Program-made: the position numbers and the translations under genes | Assembly: GCA_905250885.1 (NCBI GenBank) | Contig: CAJNOQ010002708.1 | Coordinates: forward strand, 1 to 22,970 | Source of the DNA: Didymodactylos carnosus | Lineage: Eukaryota; Rotifera; Eurotatoria; Philodinida; Philodinidae | Length of the DNA: 22,970 bases | Direction: 5' to 3' | Notes under the pieces: model-generated | What the model saw: the letters and a program-made list of their open reading frames with translations, nothing else | Databases searched by the model: none | What the model was told of the DNA's origin: nothing | In this document: piece after piece, positions 7,437 through 22,970 of the stretch | Position numbering within the stretch: the first letter of the stretch is position 1 | Layout of the letters: each line of letters begins with the position of its first letter

Positions 7437-10400
7437 AGTAGATCGCATGGTCTGCACGACTAGTGTAATATAAACACGTCGATAGTTAATATATTTTCAT
7501 TAGTAGTTTTGCACTAATACTCGCATGGATCTTAGGAGCTGTAGTACGATTTTATCTTCCTGTTGTAGAAACTGCGCTAATACCAGTGATCACTGTCGAA
7601 CCTAGATCTTCGACTTTACAAAATCTATGACTACTGCTTGATCTTATCCATTTCTTAGTAGTAGATTTGCATTGCGGATTTATTATTTTATACCCTCGAT
7701 TCGCTACAGTATATTATACTCAAGCTTTTTTCTCCTATATAGATAGATTTTTCTCTCTGTCATAAATTACACTATCCCCAAACACGATATCAAATTCTCT
7801 ACCAGTTTTTGAATGGTTTTCTATCTCAAAATTCTCCGTATCTGTCAAACTTATTTTCTTTTGGTGTTTTTACGGTCTTTTGTCTAAGCGATATATTATA
7901 CTCGTCATATAAATTATTATAACCTCCTTGTTATAAAGTTCTAAACGCTTTTATGCTACTAATGAAAGACGTTGGAAAACGTCGAAAAGTTTAGCTGTTG
8001 AAAATATTTACGAATCAAAAGTATACTAAAAATTATATTTTATTAACTTTTTAGTGCCATCTTTGGACCGTGCAACGAAACTATTGAACAGCTAAAAAGC
8101 ACACTCCAGTCGAACCAAGTGCTGACCAAAACAACTTTCTGTGGCTTCCAGTAGTTTTACTGCTACAAAAATAGGTAAATAGTTATTTTGAAAAGAACAA
8201 AAGAATAAAATCTACACAAAATTTCCTATCTTTTGGTGCCACAACGAAACTTTTTGAGCCAGTTTAGCTTGAGAAAAACTCATGGGGAAAGTCGACAATT
8301 TTATCTGAATCACCCATTATAGTTTTCCCGGGTGAATAGTGGTAGCATTAATAGTTTATCCATTGACAATTTGGATGGCTAAAAAATGTCCCTTAAATGA
8401 CACTAAAACTGTTAAAAAACTGACCATTAATGTCGTCATTAATTGTCAGCTATTTCATTGTGACAAACTGCCTAAAAAATAGCATTTAATTATATATAGC
8501 AAAAATTAAAAAAATTTCATCATTAAATGCCATTTATCGGATCACTTGAAATAATGGCATTAACACAATAAAAAACAAGCATTTAACATAAAAAATTACC
8601 ATGCTGTTTTTTCCCCTTTCAACAGTTAGTCATTGCCCATTTTATTTTGTAAAAATCACTATTATATATGAAACAGTGGTTTGTTGGAAAAATATAAAAT
8701 TTTTTTGTCTCCTATGATCGTATAAGTTATCAGTTCATTAAACACATAACAACAATCTTTCTACTGATATCAAGCAGAAAAATAAGGTTATCGATTCAAA
8801 TATAGTATCATCCATTTTATTTTTTATGATTTGGTAACATTGTTAGTTCGAGCGAGATCGATATTACCTGTTTTGGTAATATATCATACCGGAAGAGTTA
8901 ACATATGAGTAATACATGTATTTGTAATTTAAGCAAATGTATTAGCATACGAAGATTTAGTAGTGTGGTTCTTTTATGTAAATTAAAGAGGAAGATTGAA
9001 TCTAGCTTAACTATAATTTATGATAAACTCTATCAAATAATTGTAGAATATATTTACAATCTAATAAATATCATAAATGCTATTCTTTATTTTCACTTAT
9101 AATCATTCTATAACTTTGTACTTTTATTTTAGACAAAGTTCTTTCTTTTCTTTGTTTTCATTGGGTGAATAATAATGAGAAAAAAATTATATATATTATA
9201 TATTACCACCTATAGATTTGAAGTTGTGAAACAGTGGTATAGTTTTTTAAGTTAAAATGAACAAGAAAGCTATCATTTTTAAAAATTAGAATATGCAGAA
9301 ACTCGAAATAATACATATAGCTTATCATACGAGAAAAAATTTTCTTCGTTTCTGTAATAAAGTTATTGACGCTAAGTTAATTCAACAGTATGTGTTGTCA
9401 TCAAGAATGAAGCTCCTTGCCTGATCTGACAATAAAATCTCGGAAGATGGTTCTTGTCTACTTTAGAAAAATAAATCGCGTCACAATGTGATTAGGCGTC
9501 ATTTTAGGCACTTTCACGTGGAATGAGTCTTTTTACGACTATTATTGCTTTCATTTTTGCTTTGATTCATTACAAGTAAGAGCTGTGGAAATCTGGCTAA
9601 ACGGATAAGATATTCCTTGCCCGAATGTACCAGATGTGACAACGGACTGACGGCCGATTATCAGTCACCTATAAGCGATCCACTCATTCATCTACGGCTA
9701 CCATCGATTAGTAGAATAAAACTGTGTAGTTAAGGGTACAAAACTCTCCATTTCTTTATTACTATTAGCCGACTATTTCTTTGCCTTACTTATACAGTAA
9801 AAAAACGACTAATTAACGAACGATAGCAGTAAAACGGCTTAAAAAGACTCGATTTATACGAGGTCGACACGGTCCGTATTAATACCGTTATAAATGACCT
9901 GATTAATTTAATCATATTGAAGTAGGGGTTATAATCCTTGAATTCTTTTACGTTGTCCTTGCCTCCGAAACTTTTCTCATTGACTGTATTTTTACTAACG
10001 GGTTTATAATTTGGTTGATTTTTCAATTGTTACTATACACATCGTATTATTAATGTTCATAAATTTATGTTTTTCTAATAAATGCCATATTAGTTTCGAT
10101 ATGAAAGTGAATTGCGATCATTTTTCACTCGTGTAATTTAAATCAAATAAAACCTTCTCTGCAATATATGCAGTTTTTTGTTTCATTTCTATTCGTGCAC
10201 TCTCTCTTTCTCTTTGTCTTGTTCAAGTAAAATAAGCAGAAAAAAAACTGTATTTTTTTACATATTTCACCCTTCTTTTTACGTAAGGCACTTGAGCACA
10301 CAAATAGTAAAGATTATGTATGTGTATCAGTGTGAATGCTACAAATTGAGATTTGATAGAGAAGATTAAATATCAAAAGCAACCGCTTTCAAGTGGCTAT

Positions 10401-13400
10401 TGAACAGGTAAGAACTTTAGATAAAAATTTAAATAGAAGATTACGGAACGAACTAACCATGATATTTCTTAAAAATATTTTTCGAATCAATATTCAATAT
10501 ACTCATTCAAAAGGATAATGTTAAAAACGGACTTCATGACTATTTAAATCACTAATTAATGAGAGCATGGACAGTTTTGTAAAAGATTTGAATGTCATAC
10601 AAAATTCTAGAGTGAAGTCTGAATCAGTTTTCATGATGAATCAAGTTTAAACTGAAAATGATGTGGTTTTATTAACAATTATTGTAACTTCATGACCGAA
10701 TTGACTTGAATGTATTGAACGGGTAAACTATATTTTTTATTCAAGACCAATGATTGAAGTGGTGACGATAAAAAATAATGTGCATCAGTTAAGACAATGT
10801 TTAACCAATTTTTTTTGATTTATTCCCATATATGAAACAACATTTTGAACATATTCGATAGCTAGGTTTTTAAAGGTATAGACTTTCATATTTTGGAGTG
10901 AGAGATTTCACTCAGGAAAATTAGAACAATTTCTCAAAAAATATGCATCATGTGTCTAGTTATAAGTAAGCAGACACTCTGAGAATGAGTGTGTTTTTAG
11001 ATATGCGAAAAAACTTTCTTTCTTCAAAAAAACTTTTTCTGCCAACGTCTCATCATCACTTACTCATCATACTTAGTAATTGACATATCATGTGAGTCAT
11101 TGTCATCCAAAAGTACATGCAAATAACTCTCTATAGGTGAAAACTACAAATGGACTTTAAGGTACGAATTTCAATGTGAAACATCTAAACATTTACATGT
11201 ATCTGAAATGATAAACTAAATACAAAAATTTTCTATTTTACACATTTCTTTGCAATGTAATTTTCTACTCTTTACTATTCAATAAGTATTTCACGAATAA
11301 AAAATGTTTAGCTACACTACTCTTAAAGTTTTCATTTTTCTTTAGTACTCTGTCATTTACTCACTACTATAAAAAAAGTTTATCACATTCAAGCACTGAG
11401 CTATGATTTTTCGAAGAAGAAAATAAACCAGTTTAAAGTTGGATATCTCCTTTCATATGGTCTATTCACTCTTCGTATTCCTTAGCTTTTGAGAATTCTA
11501 GAAAGTCCTTCATTTAAGAATGAGACTTTTTTCAAATTTCTTTTTTGACGTCTTTCTCAAAATGATACCAAGCAAAACACTTGCATATATAAAGGTTAAA
11601 TTTTATGATCCAAAGTGTTCATATACATTGTCTATTCATTCAGTCGTTGTATAGTTCATTATCATTATGATACATCAAGTGTATGTTACGCAAAAAATTT
11701 TCTTTTTCCTTTTTTATTTGTCATCAACTATCGCTCGTGTATATTGAAATAGAGAGATTAGAATAATTGAGTAGATTACAGGTGTTAGTAAACATGTCAT
11801 TTAGAAGTCAGTTTTGTTTGTGGTGTGATGTAAACAGGAAAAGAAATTTCGCGTTAAAACAGAAGTCATTATATATATTAATCATTAAAAGAAGTTACAT
11901 TGTATATAAAAAAAAAAAGAAGATTTACATAACAAGGAATGGGTGAGTGTTTGAAGTTAATTTATTATTGTTGACCGAGGAAAAAAATCAGCTGTCCAAA
12001 ACAACGATTGATAGATGAGAATAGATGAAAGTTTTTGAATAATTTAATTGTATCAAGTTAAGCAATAGATTGTGAATAATTGTCTTTTCTTTCTCGCTCT
12101 TTTAGGTATTTCAAGAAAAGTTCATATATCTCCCTCCATTAGTTAGGTGAAGCTTAATTTTCATTTATAATAAGCTCTTCAATATGATATTCTTTAAAAG
12201 TCAAGTTGAAGCAGTCGCATGCTTGCACAGATGATTCTCGCACTACTGACGAAGAACAGAAACACCTATGGCATTTGTGCAAAATATCACTACTATTTTT
12301 GAAACTTTCTTTTCTTTTGCTCTGCTTTTTGTAACAATATAAAACGAATAGTAGGGCCACATCTGAAAGCTGTTAAAGCTTCGAGCACATCTTCTCATCT
12401 ATACTAAATAAGTAGGAAACCGGAGCATGCGTTTTTTCTAAATACACCGACCTTTTCAAGAAAAATATGTAAATATATATTACAAAATTGTAAAAATATA
12501 TAACACACAACATATAAAACAACAACATGTCATATGCGAACTTTGAAATAACAACACACACGTACGACATAAGCTAAACATGCGTCTTCTTGTAAACAAG
12601 AAGTGAATAAAAATTTAATTAACTATCCATATGTTTGTTTTGTGGCTGTGATCAGTTATACAGTTCTCTCCTCCACGCAGCAGTACGAAAAGAAGAAAGA
12701 AAATGAGTGAAGTCCAGCAGTTAAGGTATTTCTATTTTTTTGACGTTTGTATTCTTTTTCTTCTTCTCTTGTTGTCTTATACACAAAAGTACTGTATCTA
12801 CAGTATGAAAGTACAAAGAGAAGAAGAAGAAAACTCTTCACTATAACGTTATACCTAAAAATCATGAAGAAGAAAAAAAGAAAAACTGAATGAATGAAGA
12901 GAAGGCGCATCACATAGCATCATTGATTAAAAGGTGTAATGGTGTGTAGGTGAGCGCAGGCGAGTAACGCATGTACATTTTCTCTTCTCTCTCTTTTTTT
13001 TTCGGTCATGGAATGAGAGAAATACTTGTTAAAACTTTTTTGTATAACGAAAACAAAACAGAAAAAGAAAGTGTAATTGATTGTTATCATGAACACAACA
13101 CCACTCTCTATAACAGAAGAGACAGCGACGGTCTCATTTCAATTCTTTCGTGATCTGATTTTTTTGTCATATATGCTGTTTTATTTATTAAAATAAAACG
13201 AAACTTTTCAGTATTTTCCTTTTTCTCTACCATGTCCGATCACACTCACACGCTCTGTTAGATACAAAATTGTACAATAAAAAAATAATAAAAATAATTT
13301 ATAATATTTATGGAAGAGTAATGATTTAAATGGTAAGTATTGTATATGTTCGATAGAGATCTGTTTTATGGAGAAATTGAGAAATCAAATTGACTTCTAA

Positions 13401-14339
13401 ACTCAAATTCGTTTTAAACACAAATTAGGAGTGAATGTAGAAGAAGATTCTTAGTGGATCAAGGACAAAAGTCAAATGAATTGTTGACTTAATTTCATCT
13501 TTAATTACAACATTGTATGCAGCATACATATGTTTAAATTTATCAAAGTACATTGTCTATTACTTTGATATATATCCTAAACATGTACTAAAACAACAAA
13601 TGTTTACTTTATACAAGATGTCTCAATTATCCTTGAAGTATTTCCGAGAATGCTTGTTTGAATTTTTGATGTATGTTTTTTGTCGATTCTACTTCAGTGA
13701 TGTTTGATATTAACACAATTTTTTTATGTTATTTTACTATGTATTAAATTATTGTACAGACAGACAGATAAAAATAAGAACCATCACAAATTCTATATAT
13801 TTTTGAAAGAAAATTTTTTTTTTTTTATTGTCGAATATATACATACACATATTATATGTATATAAGTATGTTTAAATCTATAGTCTAGATGGATATATTG
13901 TAACTATATACAGTTTGTAAAATGATTTCTTTCTCCTCCTTTTTGTTGCTTAATATCCTCTTGTCATGAGAATAAGAACGCATATACATACAAATATCCC
14001 TAAAAGAGAACACAAAATTTGATCTCTTTATTTTTTTATCCATGTTTCTTTTTTGTTAAAGATCTGTTGCAACGATCAGAAGCTTATGATAACTAGTTTC
14101 TGCTCAAAATTTAGAAATAAATTATGAAAAGAAAAGAAAAGAAATTTTTGATCAAAACTGACATTTTGACTTTACTTATAAGGAAGAAAAAAGGATTTTA
14201 GATTGAAAAAAAAAAGAAATTTGTAAATTTAAAATTACTTTATATTTTGTTGTTTTTGTTTAATTAGATGTACGATTGTGTCGTTTTTCTGTGAAATAGA
14301 TACCAAATAATGAACAATAAAATACAGCTATCTTAAACT
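7437..14339. other. Long AT-rich region upstream of the kinase; no gene recognised
   Basis: In 6.9 kb no protein domain, tRNA or rRNA gene or paired repeat was recognised. Open frames here are short, phenylalanine/lysine-rich or low-complexity and look like AT-rich background. Some segments have character: 8300-8600 is dense in ATTAATG/CATTTA words, 9400-9900 is GC-richer, and 12650-12900 is strongly purine-biased (AAGAAGAA tracts). The promoter and any 5' UTR exons of the kinase should lie in the last part, but no core-promoter element could be fixed. Non-coding exons cannot be seen without transcripts. Confidence 0.4.
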
Positions 14340-18124
<3,785 letters not shown>

Positions 18125-18164
18125 ATAGGTTATTATGCGCTTCTTTTTCTACGCAATATGTTTT

Positions 18165-18170
18165 ATTAAA
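18165..18170 (+). terminator. Possible polyadenylation signal of the kinase gene
   Basis: ATTAAA, the commonest variant of the AATAAA hexamer, lies 41 bases after the stop codon and is followed by T-rich, GT-containing sequence. The UTR would be short, and the AT-rich setting makes chance hexamers frequent. Confidence 0.3.
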
Positions 18171-19951
18171 ACTTGTCTCTCATTAGATATAAATAGAGTG
18201 ATCCACTGATAGAATTTTTTAAGTAAGATAGCAACAGTGTGATGTCGAAAGCCGAGGAGCACGCATTTAGGATTTACCGAATTGAAATGTTGTGTGCAAA
18301 TGTCTGTATTAGATTTCTGCGGATGATATTTGTACAAAGGAAAAACGTCGAGCATTGACTGATGTCTTCGAGTATCTGTTTCTAATCGTTTGATGATAGC
18401 GATGAAGTTTTTCCTGCAATTTTCATTTTTGCAGACTTCTAATTCACCTCCCCTAGTCGAACTTAATTTATTAAAAATTGCACAGAAAGAGCTACAGTAA
18501 GAACGGAAGACCTTGTTCAAGACATTCATATACAAATCAGTGGATGATATATGATCCTAATAACGACTTCAGTATACTTTGTTTACTATACATTCCATAG
18601 TTCAGTTCTCGAACATTCATGATACCGGTTTTTTTCTATCTGAATACCTGTGAAGAGTACATGTGTATGCAGAAGAAAAGAAGATTTCTTCTTTTTTTTA
18701 TGAAATATATATTTTTTTGTTGAACAATTGTAAATTTTTCATGCGAATTTTGAACATATATGCAATTTTTGTCAAAATTATTATTTCTGTACATTTTACA
18801 TGGTGCTCTATATTTTTCCATAATCGTTATATTATTCCTACGACTAAGAAAAATCTTCGTTTGTTTTTTTTTCGATACGAACAGAGAACGCAATTATTGT
18901 ATGCTCATTTTTTTTTACCTGTTTTTGTTATTTATATGTGTTAAACATTACTTCAACATGATAAAAATAAATAACACAATAGAAAACACAAATGGAAAAA
19001 GTAACTTTTAAAACCAGCACTCGGTTAACTATACTAGAAGTACCAAGGTAAAGAACAAAGAGGGAAAATTTCTGTTCCTGCCAGTCGACGGCTTGGGCTG
19101 TTAAAGTATCAGCATAATTTTTTTCTAAAATCTACGTTAAATATGTAAAACCAAACGCACTTTTTCACGTTGGTTACGAATATAACCTTAAAAATACATA
19201 AAAAACTGAGTTTAAAGTTAAAAAGTTCTAATTTGAGATTCAAACGTTATCGTATCGCGAAGGTAAAGTTACAATTCCGATGAAAAAAAATTTCAAACCT
19301 TCCTTTTTACCAAAATATAAAATATCTTCTACAAACTCCATTCCATTTATTTTTCAACACTTAAACCAGATTCTTTCACGAACGTGAATGACAATGACTT
19401 TAAAAATGGCCCAGTCGTGTTACTCTCTCAATGTCTTTTCTAGAAAACGAACAGAAAAGATCCTGGAGTTTACATCTTCAGCATAGATTGGGATTCTAGA
19501 TATACCTATAATTTGATACAAAGATGAAGTCTGTATCTAATCCGAGTAAGCAGGAACGCAACTAAGATTTTTAGACTTTTGGGCCATTCCCCACAGAGTT
19601 AAACAAAATCACTGGGTTCCGGTAGGCCGAAGGCTTCCTGTTTTGGCCGCAAATTTTTCAGATTGTAAACAAATCAAATACTTGAGTTTTTCCTGCTCCT
19701 CTTCAATGAGAAAAACATCGACAGTTCAAGACACAAAACATTTGAGCAGCAAGGTATTAGTTTGTTGAAGGACGTTTTGGTTTTGTGAAAAACCCTTTTT
19801 AGAGATGGCAAAAAGGTTTCCCGTCAAAGGTCACAAAAAGGTGTCTCGTAGAAAAAAGTGCTCCACTGTGGGCTATTTTAAGCGTCCCATTCATTGTGTG
19901 AGGCACTTGTTTTTTCATAGCGTAGTTAAAAATATTTTGACTGAAAAACTT

Positions 19952-19973
19952 TTATATATATATATATATATAT
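19952..19973. repeat. (TA)n microsatellite
   Basis: About 22 bases of alternating T and A, directly readable. Confidence 0.95.
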
Positions 19974-20034
19974 GGTTGCATAGAATAGATATTGTCCTAT
20001 ACTTAGTTTTTAGTTTTCAAGCTGATGTTTGGAC

Positions 20035-20151
20035 GTTCAGATAGTCGCAGGACAATTCGTCGCAGACAATTCGCTGCATGTCTGTTCGTCGCACGGTCAA
20101 TTCGTCGCAGTCAGCTCGTTGCAGTCAATTTGTCACGGACTATTAGTCGTA
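20035..20151. repeat. Degenerate minisatellite, eight units of 14-16 bp
   Basis: Successive units end at 20049, 20064, 20078, 20093, 20109, 20123, 20137 and 20151. The consensus is GTCAATTCGTCGCA, and the TCG(T/C)(C/T)GCA half is the best kept. The array sits about 40 bases inside the minus-strand terminal-repeat copy that begins at 20191, on that copy's inner side. Its GC content is well above the surroundings. Confidence 0.85.
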
Positions 20152-20190
20152 TAGTTTTCTAATGGAAAAGGGAAAGGGCTATCAAAAACT

Positions 20191-20361
20191 GACGAGGGAA
20201 CCGTCTCAAGTGATTAATCATTGTAACTATGAAATTACTGTTCTTATATGTAATCGACGGTGCTGATTACGAATATGAAGTCCGAATTTTTTAAGTTCAG
20301 CTTACCATGATACAGTACTCACTGTACGAGAACTAAAAGCAGTTTTTTGTCGTGAAAAATT
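20191..20361 (-). repeat. Terminal-repeat-like dispersed repeat, copy C (internally deleted)
   Basis: The reverse complement matches the tip of the family (from about 4331 to 4385 of copy 2) and then jumps to the part equivalent to 4575-4670, including the GATTAATCA block. The roughly 190 bases between are missing. The tip palindrome is mutated here (GAGTACT in place of GAGAACT). Orientation is opposite to copies 1 and 2, so it faces them across the kinase gene. Confidence 0.75.
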
Positions 20362-20661
20362 CTGTATTTATCGTTGAACCTTGTGCAGTTGCTTCATAAA
20401 ACACTTCGCTCGGGGAGGGCGGCGGGTGACGACACAACATTGCAGGCATTGATTTTGAACGTTTATGTGACAGAAAGTTGCTGAACAAACATGAGCACAA
20501 CTGTTAGATTTTGCTGATACGGAGCTTAAATTTTTTCGGGTTTTGGTATAAATCGATACTCTTATTAATTGGCCCTACCTAACTTACGACAGTCTACCAT
20601 ATATATGACGTGTCATGTGCTCAATCGGGCTTTCAGAGATCCGAAAATTAAATTTGTTCAA
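20362..20661. other. Spacer between copies C and D
   Basis: About 300 bases with no recognised gene or repeat partner. It includes a short GC-rich patch (CGGGGAGGGCGGCGGGTGAC, about 20412-20431) that stands out from the AT-rich surroundings. Confidence 0.4.
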
Positions 20662-20847
20662 AAAGACTTTCTGAGTCAGCCATTTTGTAGCGCGCATCAA
20701 ACTATATCTAATCTGTAAGTTTTAGACTTCCCAATTGAGTTTTAGAGGCGCTACGAGTATTTTAAATCCAGATGTACCATGATACAGTTCTCACTGTACG
20801 AGAACTAACAGATAGTTTTTTGCCGTGGAAAAGCTTAATGAAAATTT
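20662..20847 (-). repeat. Terminal-repeat-like dispersed repeat, copy D
   Basis: The reverse complement matches 4308-4494 of copy 2 closely. It runs from the outer CATTAA-CTTTTCCACGGC, through the tip palindrome and the CGTAGCGCCTC block, to ACTCAGAAAGTCTTT, where similarity stops. It therefore represents the outer half of the family unit. Together with copy 2 it forms inwardly facing ends 16.5 kb apart around the kinase gene. Confidence 0.8.
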
Positions 20848-21776
20848 GACTTGTGCATGAATCGAAAGACCATTGCACTATTACTAATTCGCTAGTTTTA
20901 CTGTTCGCCGGACTCTTACGCTTTCGAGAGCCCGATGGTTTGCGATGGATAGACCGAGTTTGAGTATAGGCTATCTTGACCTAGAAAATGCAGGGATTAA
21001 GATAGCAATCTGGAAACATCCATCTTTGTTTTGCATCATTACATATAAACTTGTCCTTATTGCAATCAATACACTTTTCCAGAAATAATTTTCACTTATC
21101 CACATGCTGTTTACTATCAATCATCTGTGTTTGTGCACTAGGTGAATACCAGACACTTCGTCGTTTTCTACTCTCGCGGAATTGCGAAAGCCTCTTTCTC
21201 TTTCTGTTGACTTTTATTTGAATATACGCGACGCAGAGCATGAAATATAAACAACAGGCGATGTTTGGGTACTTGTATTAGCAACTCACAATGGTGGACG
21301 TCCTTCGAAAACGCAAACATCCACCATTAACGGAGAGCCGATTGAAACCAAAGCCTCTGAAGTCACTTTCACTCGTAGACTAGAAGAGGGTCACAGAGCG
21401 GCACTCTCTTCTAGTTTTCACAGAATAGAATTATAATGCCATATGTTGATTGAGAATGTCGGATTGTGAATGAGATAGTAGTACTCGCCGAAATCAGGAA
21501 TTGTTAGTGGAAGTGTGTTGCGAATGAATCAGTGACAGATGTTCATGAATGCTGGTTGGGGATCTCTCTGAGTTGAAAATACTTGTTCACTAGCGAATAG
21601 TTTATCCTTTCGTAAGTGAACAGAGTGAAAGATAAAGAGAGCATGGAGGTGAGACTAAATGACTGAATCTGCCTTGGCTTCACGTTGACGAAAGGTGTTT
21701 GAATAGTGTCGAGCAATCAACAAGTAAGACTGGGTGATCCGATGATACCACCACTTTTTCTTGGATTTCACTCTCT
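20848..21776. other. GC-richer region with three hairpins; no gene recognised
   Basis: No protein domain was recognised. Three imperfect or perfect stems can be read: 21290-21301 with 21317-21328 (11 of 12 pairs), 21379-21391 with 21403-21415 (12 of 13 pairs), and TGTTCACT 21584-21591 with AGTGAACA 21615-21622, extended by CGAA/TTCG. Their meaning is unknown; they could belong to a structured RNA or to decayed small elements. Confidence 0.45.
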
Positions 21777-22131
21777 CAAGTTAAATGCTATTGAATGCGT
21801 GCGTTCCTTTTTAGATCTATGTTGGATTGTAAATGTCTGTAATTTAGTTCTAATGTTAATCTAACCAACTAGGTTTTTATATCAATATATAGGAAGCTAA
21901 AATCTAGGACAGAATACTAACCGGATATTCACCGATTACATATGCGTCTGAACGGGTAGGAATATTTTGTAATCATTATTCAAACTCATTTTTTGTCAAT
22001 TTANACTAACCGGATATTCACCGATTACATATGCGTCTGAACGGGTAGGAATATTTTGTAATCATTATTCAAACTCATTTTTTGTCAATTTAGAATAATC
22101 TCTTCGAAATACAGATGCAGATTAAAGCTGT
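21777..22131 (+). repeat. 266-bp dispersed direct repeat, right copy, with apparent assembly duplication
   Basis: It is identical by eye to 2308-2573 except that 88 bases (21916-22003) are repeated exactly at 22005-22092, joined by a single N at 22004. Removing 88 bases plus the N restores a 266-bp copy without any other difference. The biological repeat is therefore 266 bp and the extra length is most simply an unmerged contig overlap. Confidence 0.9.
22004..22004. other. Assembly gap placeholder (single N)
   Basis: This is the only ambiguous base in the window. It sits exactly between two identical 88-base segments, and the base expected from the left copy at this point is G. It marks a scaffold or contig join rather than a polymorphic site. 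Confidence 0.9.
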
Positions 22132-22970
22132 TAAAGCACCCACGTGATCTATGCTTCACTTTAAGTATAAATAGGATAATATTTCTTTACCTTCTGCTCA
22201 TTTTACAGCGAGTACAAAAATAAATGGAATTCGCATTCTGAGTTTACGAGTTCTGCTAAACAAAGTGCTTCAAAATTATAATCTTGAAGATTATGTTACA
22301 AGTAGAAATTTTTGAGCTCTATCGTTTAGTATATTCACAGAAATTTTAAAATCTTTAGGAAAAATAAAGATAGAGTACTGCTAGGGGAGATTTTCAATAT
22401 AAATCGAATTTGTCGTCCTCACGCCCTCAAAAAAAACATTGTTTTTTTCGAGAAAAGAATTTGAACTCTTCATAAGTCGGCATGGGCTATAAAATGGCAT
22501 ACTAAAACTTTGTCGGATTTAATGCAACTCCTGGTTAACCTGTGTGAAAACACCTCTTTTTCAGTATGAAAGTAAAACGCTTCCATAGTCCACTTTCCTT
22601 GGAAAAATTCCCAGGGAATCACGACAAACAACAAATTCCCCAGGGAGTTTAGAAGGAGCCCCTAAGGGTTTCTCAGGAAGTTCTCCAAAACGAATACATG
22701 CTGAATTCGACTCCTGTGCTCAATTTTAAGCGTAATTTAGCTTTATTATAGACGCTCTTTTTGTCTTCATTGTGTACCCAATATAAATAACAAAAACTTT
22801 CATCTTAGGTACGCATATTAACTAGATTAAATATAATTCTTGTTTCATATTTGAAAAAAAAATATTATAACGTTGGAAATAGTCATTTTCTCCCACATAT
22901 TGCATGTTTTATTACCAACTAGTTAAATGATCGATGTAGTTTGAGTAATCCCAAGTCTGACAAGTTCCTA
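22132..22970. other. Right-end region without a recognised gene
   Basis: No coding domain or repeat partner in the window was seen. It contains a near-perfect hairpin at 22426-22452 (12-base arms, 11 pairs, 3-base loop, mostly an A run facing a T run). It also has two CCCAGGGA-type blocks near 22610 and 22640, which may be a short decayed inverted or direct repeat. Confidence 0.4.

Larger units (their letters stand above)
18125..20034. other. Downstream region without a recognised gene
   Basis: It holds the kinase 3' flank and then AT-rich sequence. A minus-strand open frame of 128 codons (18535 to 18149) has three cysteine-bearing segments but no domain that I recognise. It may be chance or the body of a small element, since a 10-bp inverted repeat ATCCACTGAT lies at 18201-18210 and near 18535-18545. 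A GC-richer patch at 19480-19660 shows no coding signal. A TA microsatellite is at 19952-19973. Confidence 0.35.

Noticed and set aside
12660-12736. Possible upstream coding mini-exon of the kinase (ATGAGTGAAGTCCAGCAG followed by a GT)
   Set aside because: It is 1.6 kb upstream, with only a short frame and a common dinucleotide for support. The ATG at 14340 already gives a full-length family member.

Overview
The window is AT-rich eukaryotic DNA that contains one confidently recognised protein-coding gene: a seven-exon, 953-residue SHARK/HTK16-type cytoplasmic tyrosine kinase (SH2 - ankyrin repeats - SH2 - kinase) at 14340-18124 on the + strand. This architecture is known from invertebrate animals and choanoflagellates and is absent from vertebrates, so the source is most likely an invertebrate. 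The very short introns (58, 62 and 67 bp among six), the low GC and the hammerhead-bearing and hAT-type repeats would suit a rotifer, particularly a bdelloid, but that placement is inference and a cnidarian or another invertebrate is not excluded.

Left part (1 to about 7.4 kb) is a patchwork of repeats. A terminal-repeat-like sequence occurs at 1-330 and again at 4308-4683. An inverted-repeat element lies at 557-935. A 266-bp repeat lies at 2308-2573 and has an exact partner at 21777-22131. Two related 250-bp repeats (2584-2834, 3157-3409) each hold a type I hammerhead ribozyme core, as in the terminal repeats of Penelope-like retroelements and in animal retrozymes. A fold-back element occupies 4684-5544. 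A complete 680-bp non-autonomous hAT element, with a perfect 8-bp target duplication and perfect 17-bp terminal inverted repeats, lies at 6749-7428.

Middle part: 7437-14339 is about 6.9 kb of AT-rich sequence in which no gene, tRNA or clear element was recognised. It presumably includes the kinase promoter and 5' UTR. The kinase gene follows.

Right part (18.1-23.0 kb): a stretch without recognised genes, a TA microsatellite, an eight-unit degenerate minisatellite (20035-20151), and two minus-strand copies of the same terminal-repeat family seen on the left. The kinase gene is therefore bracketed by inwardly facing copies. Next come a GC-richer tract with three strong hairpins and the second copy of the 266-bp repeat. 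That copy contains a false-looking 88-bp tandem duplication with a single N at its junction (22004), almost certainly an assembly seam.

The kinase would act in immunoreceptor-like (ITAM) signalling. Nothing else here has a recognisable role in that pathway; the surroundings are mobile-element debris. The most interesting signals are the paired hammerhead ribozymes and the nested repeats that enclose the kinase locus.
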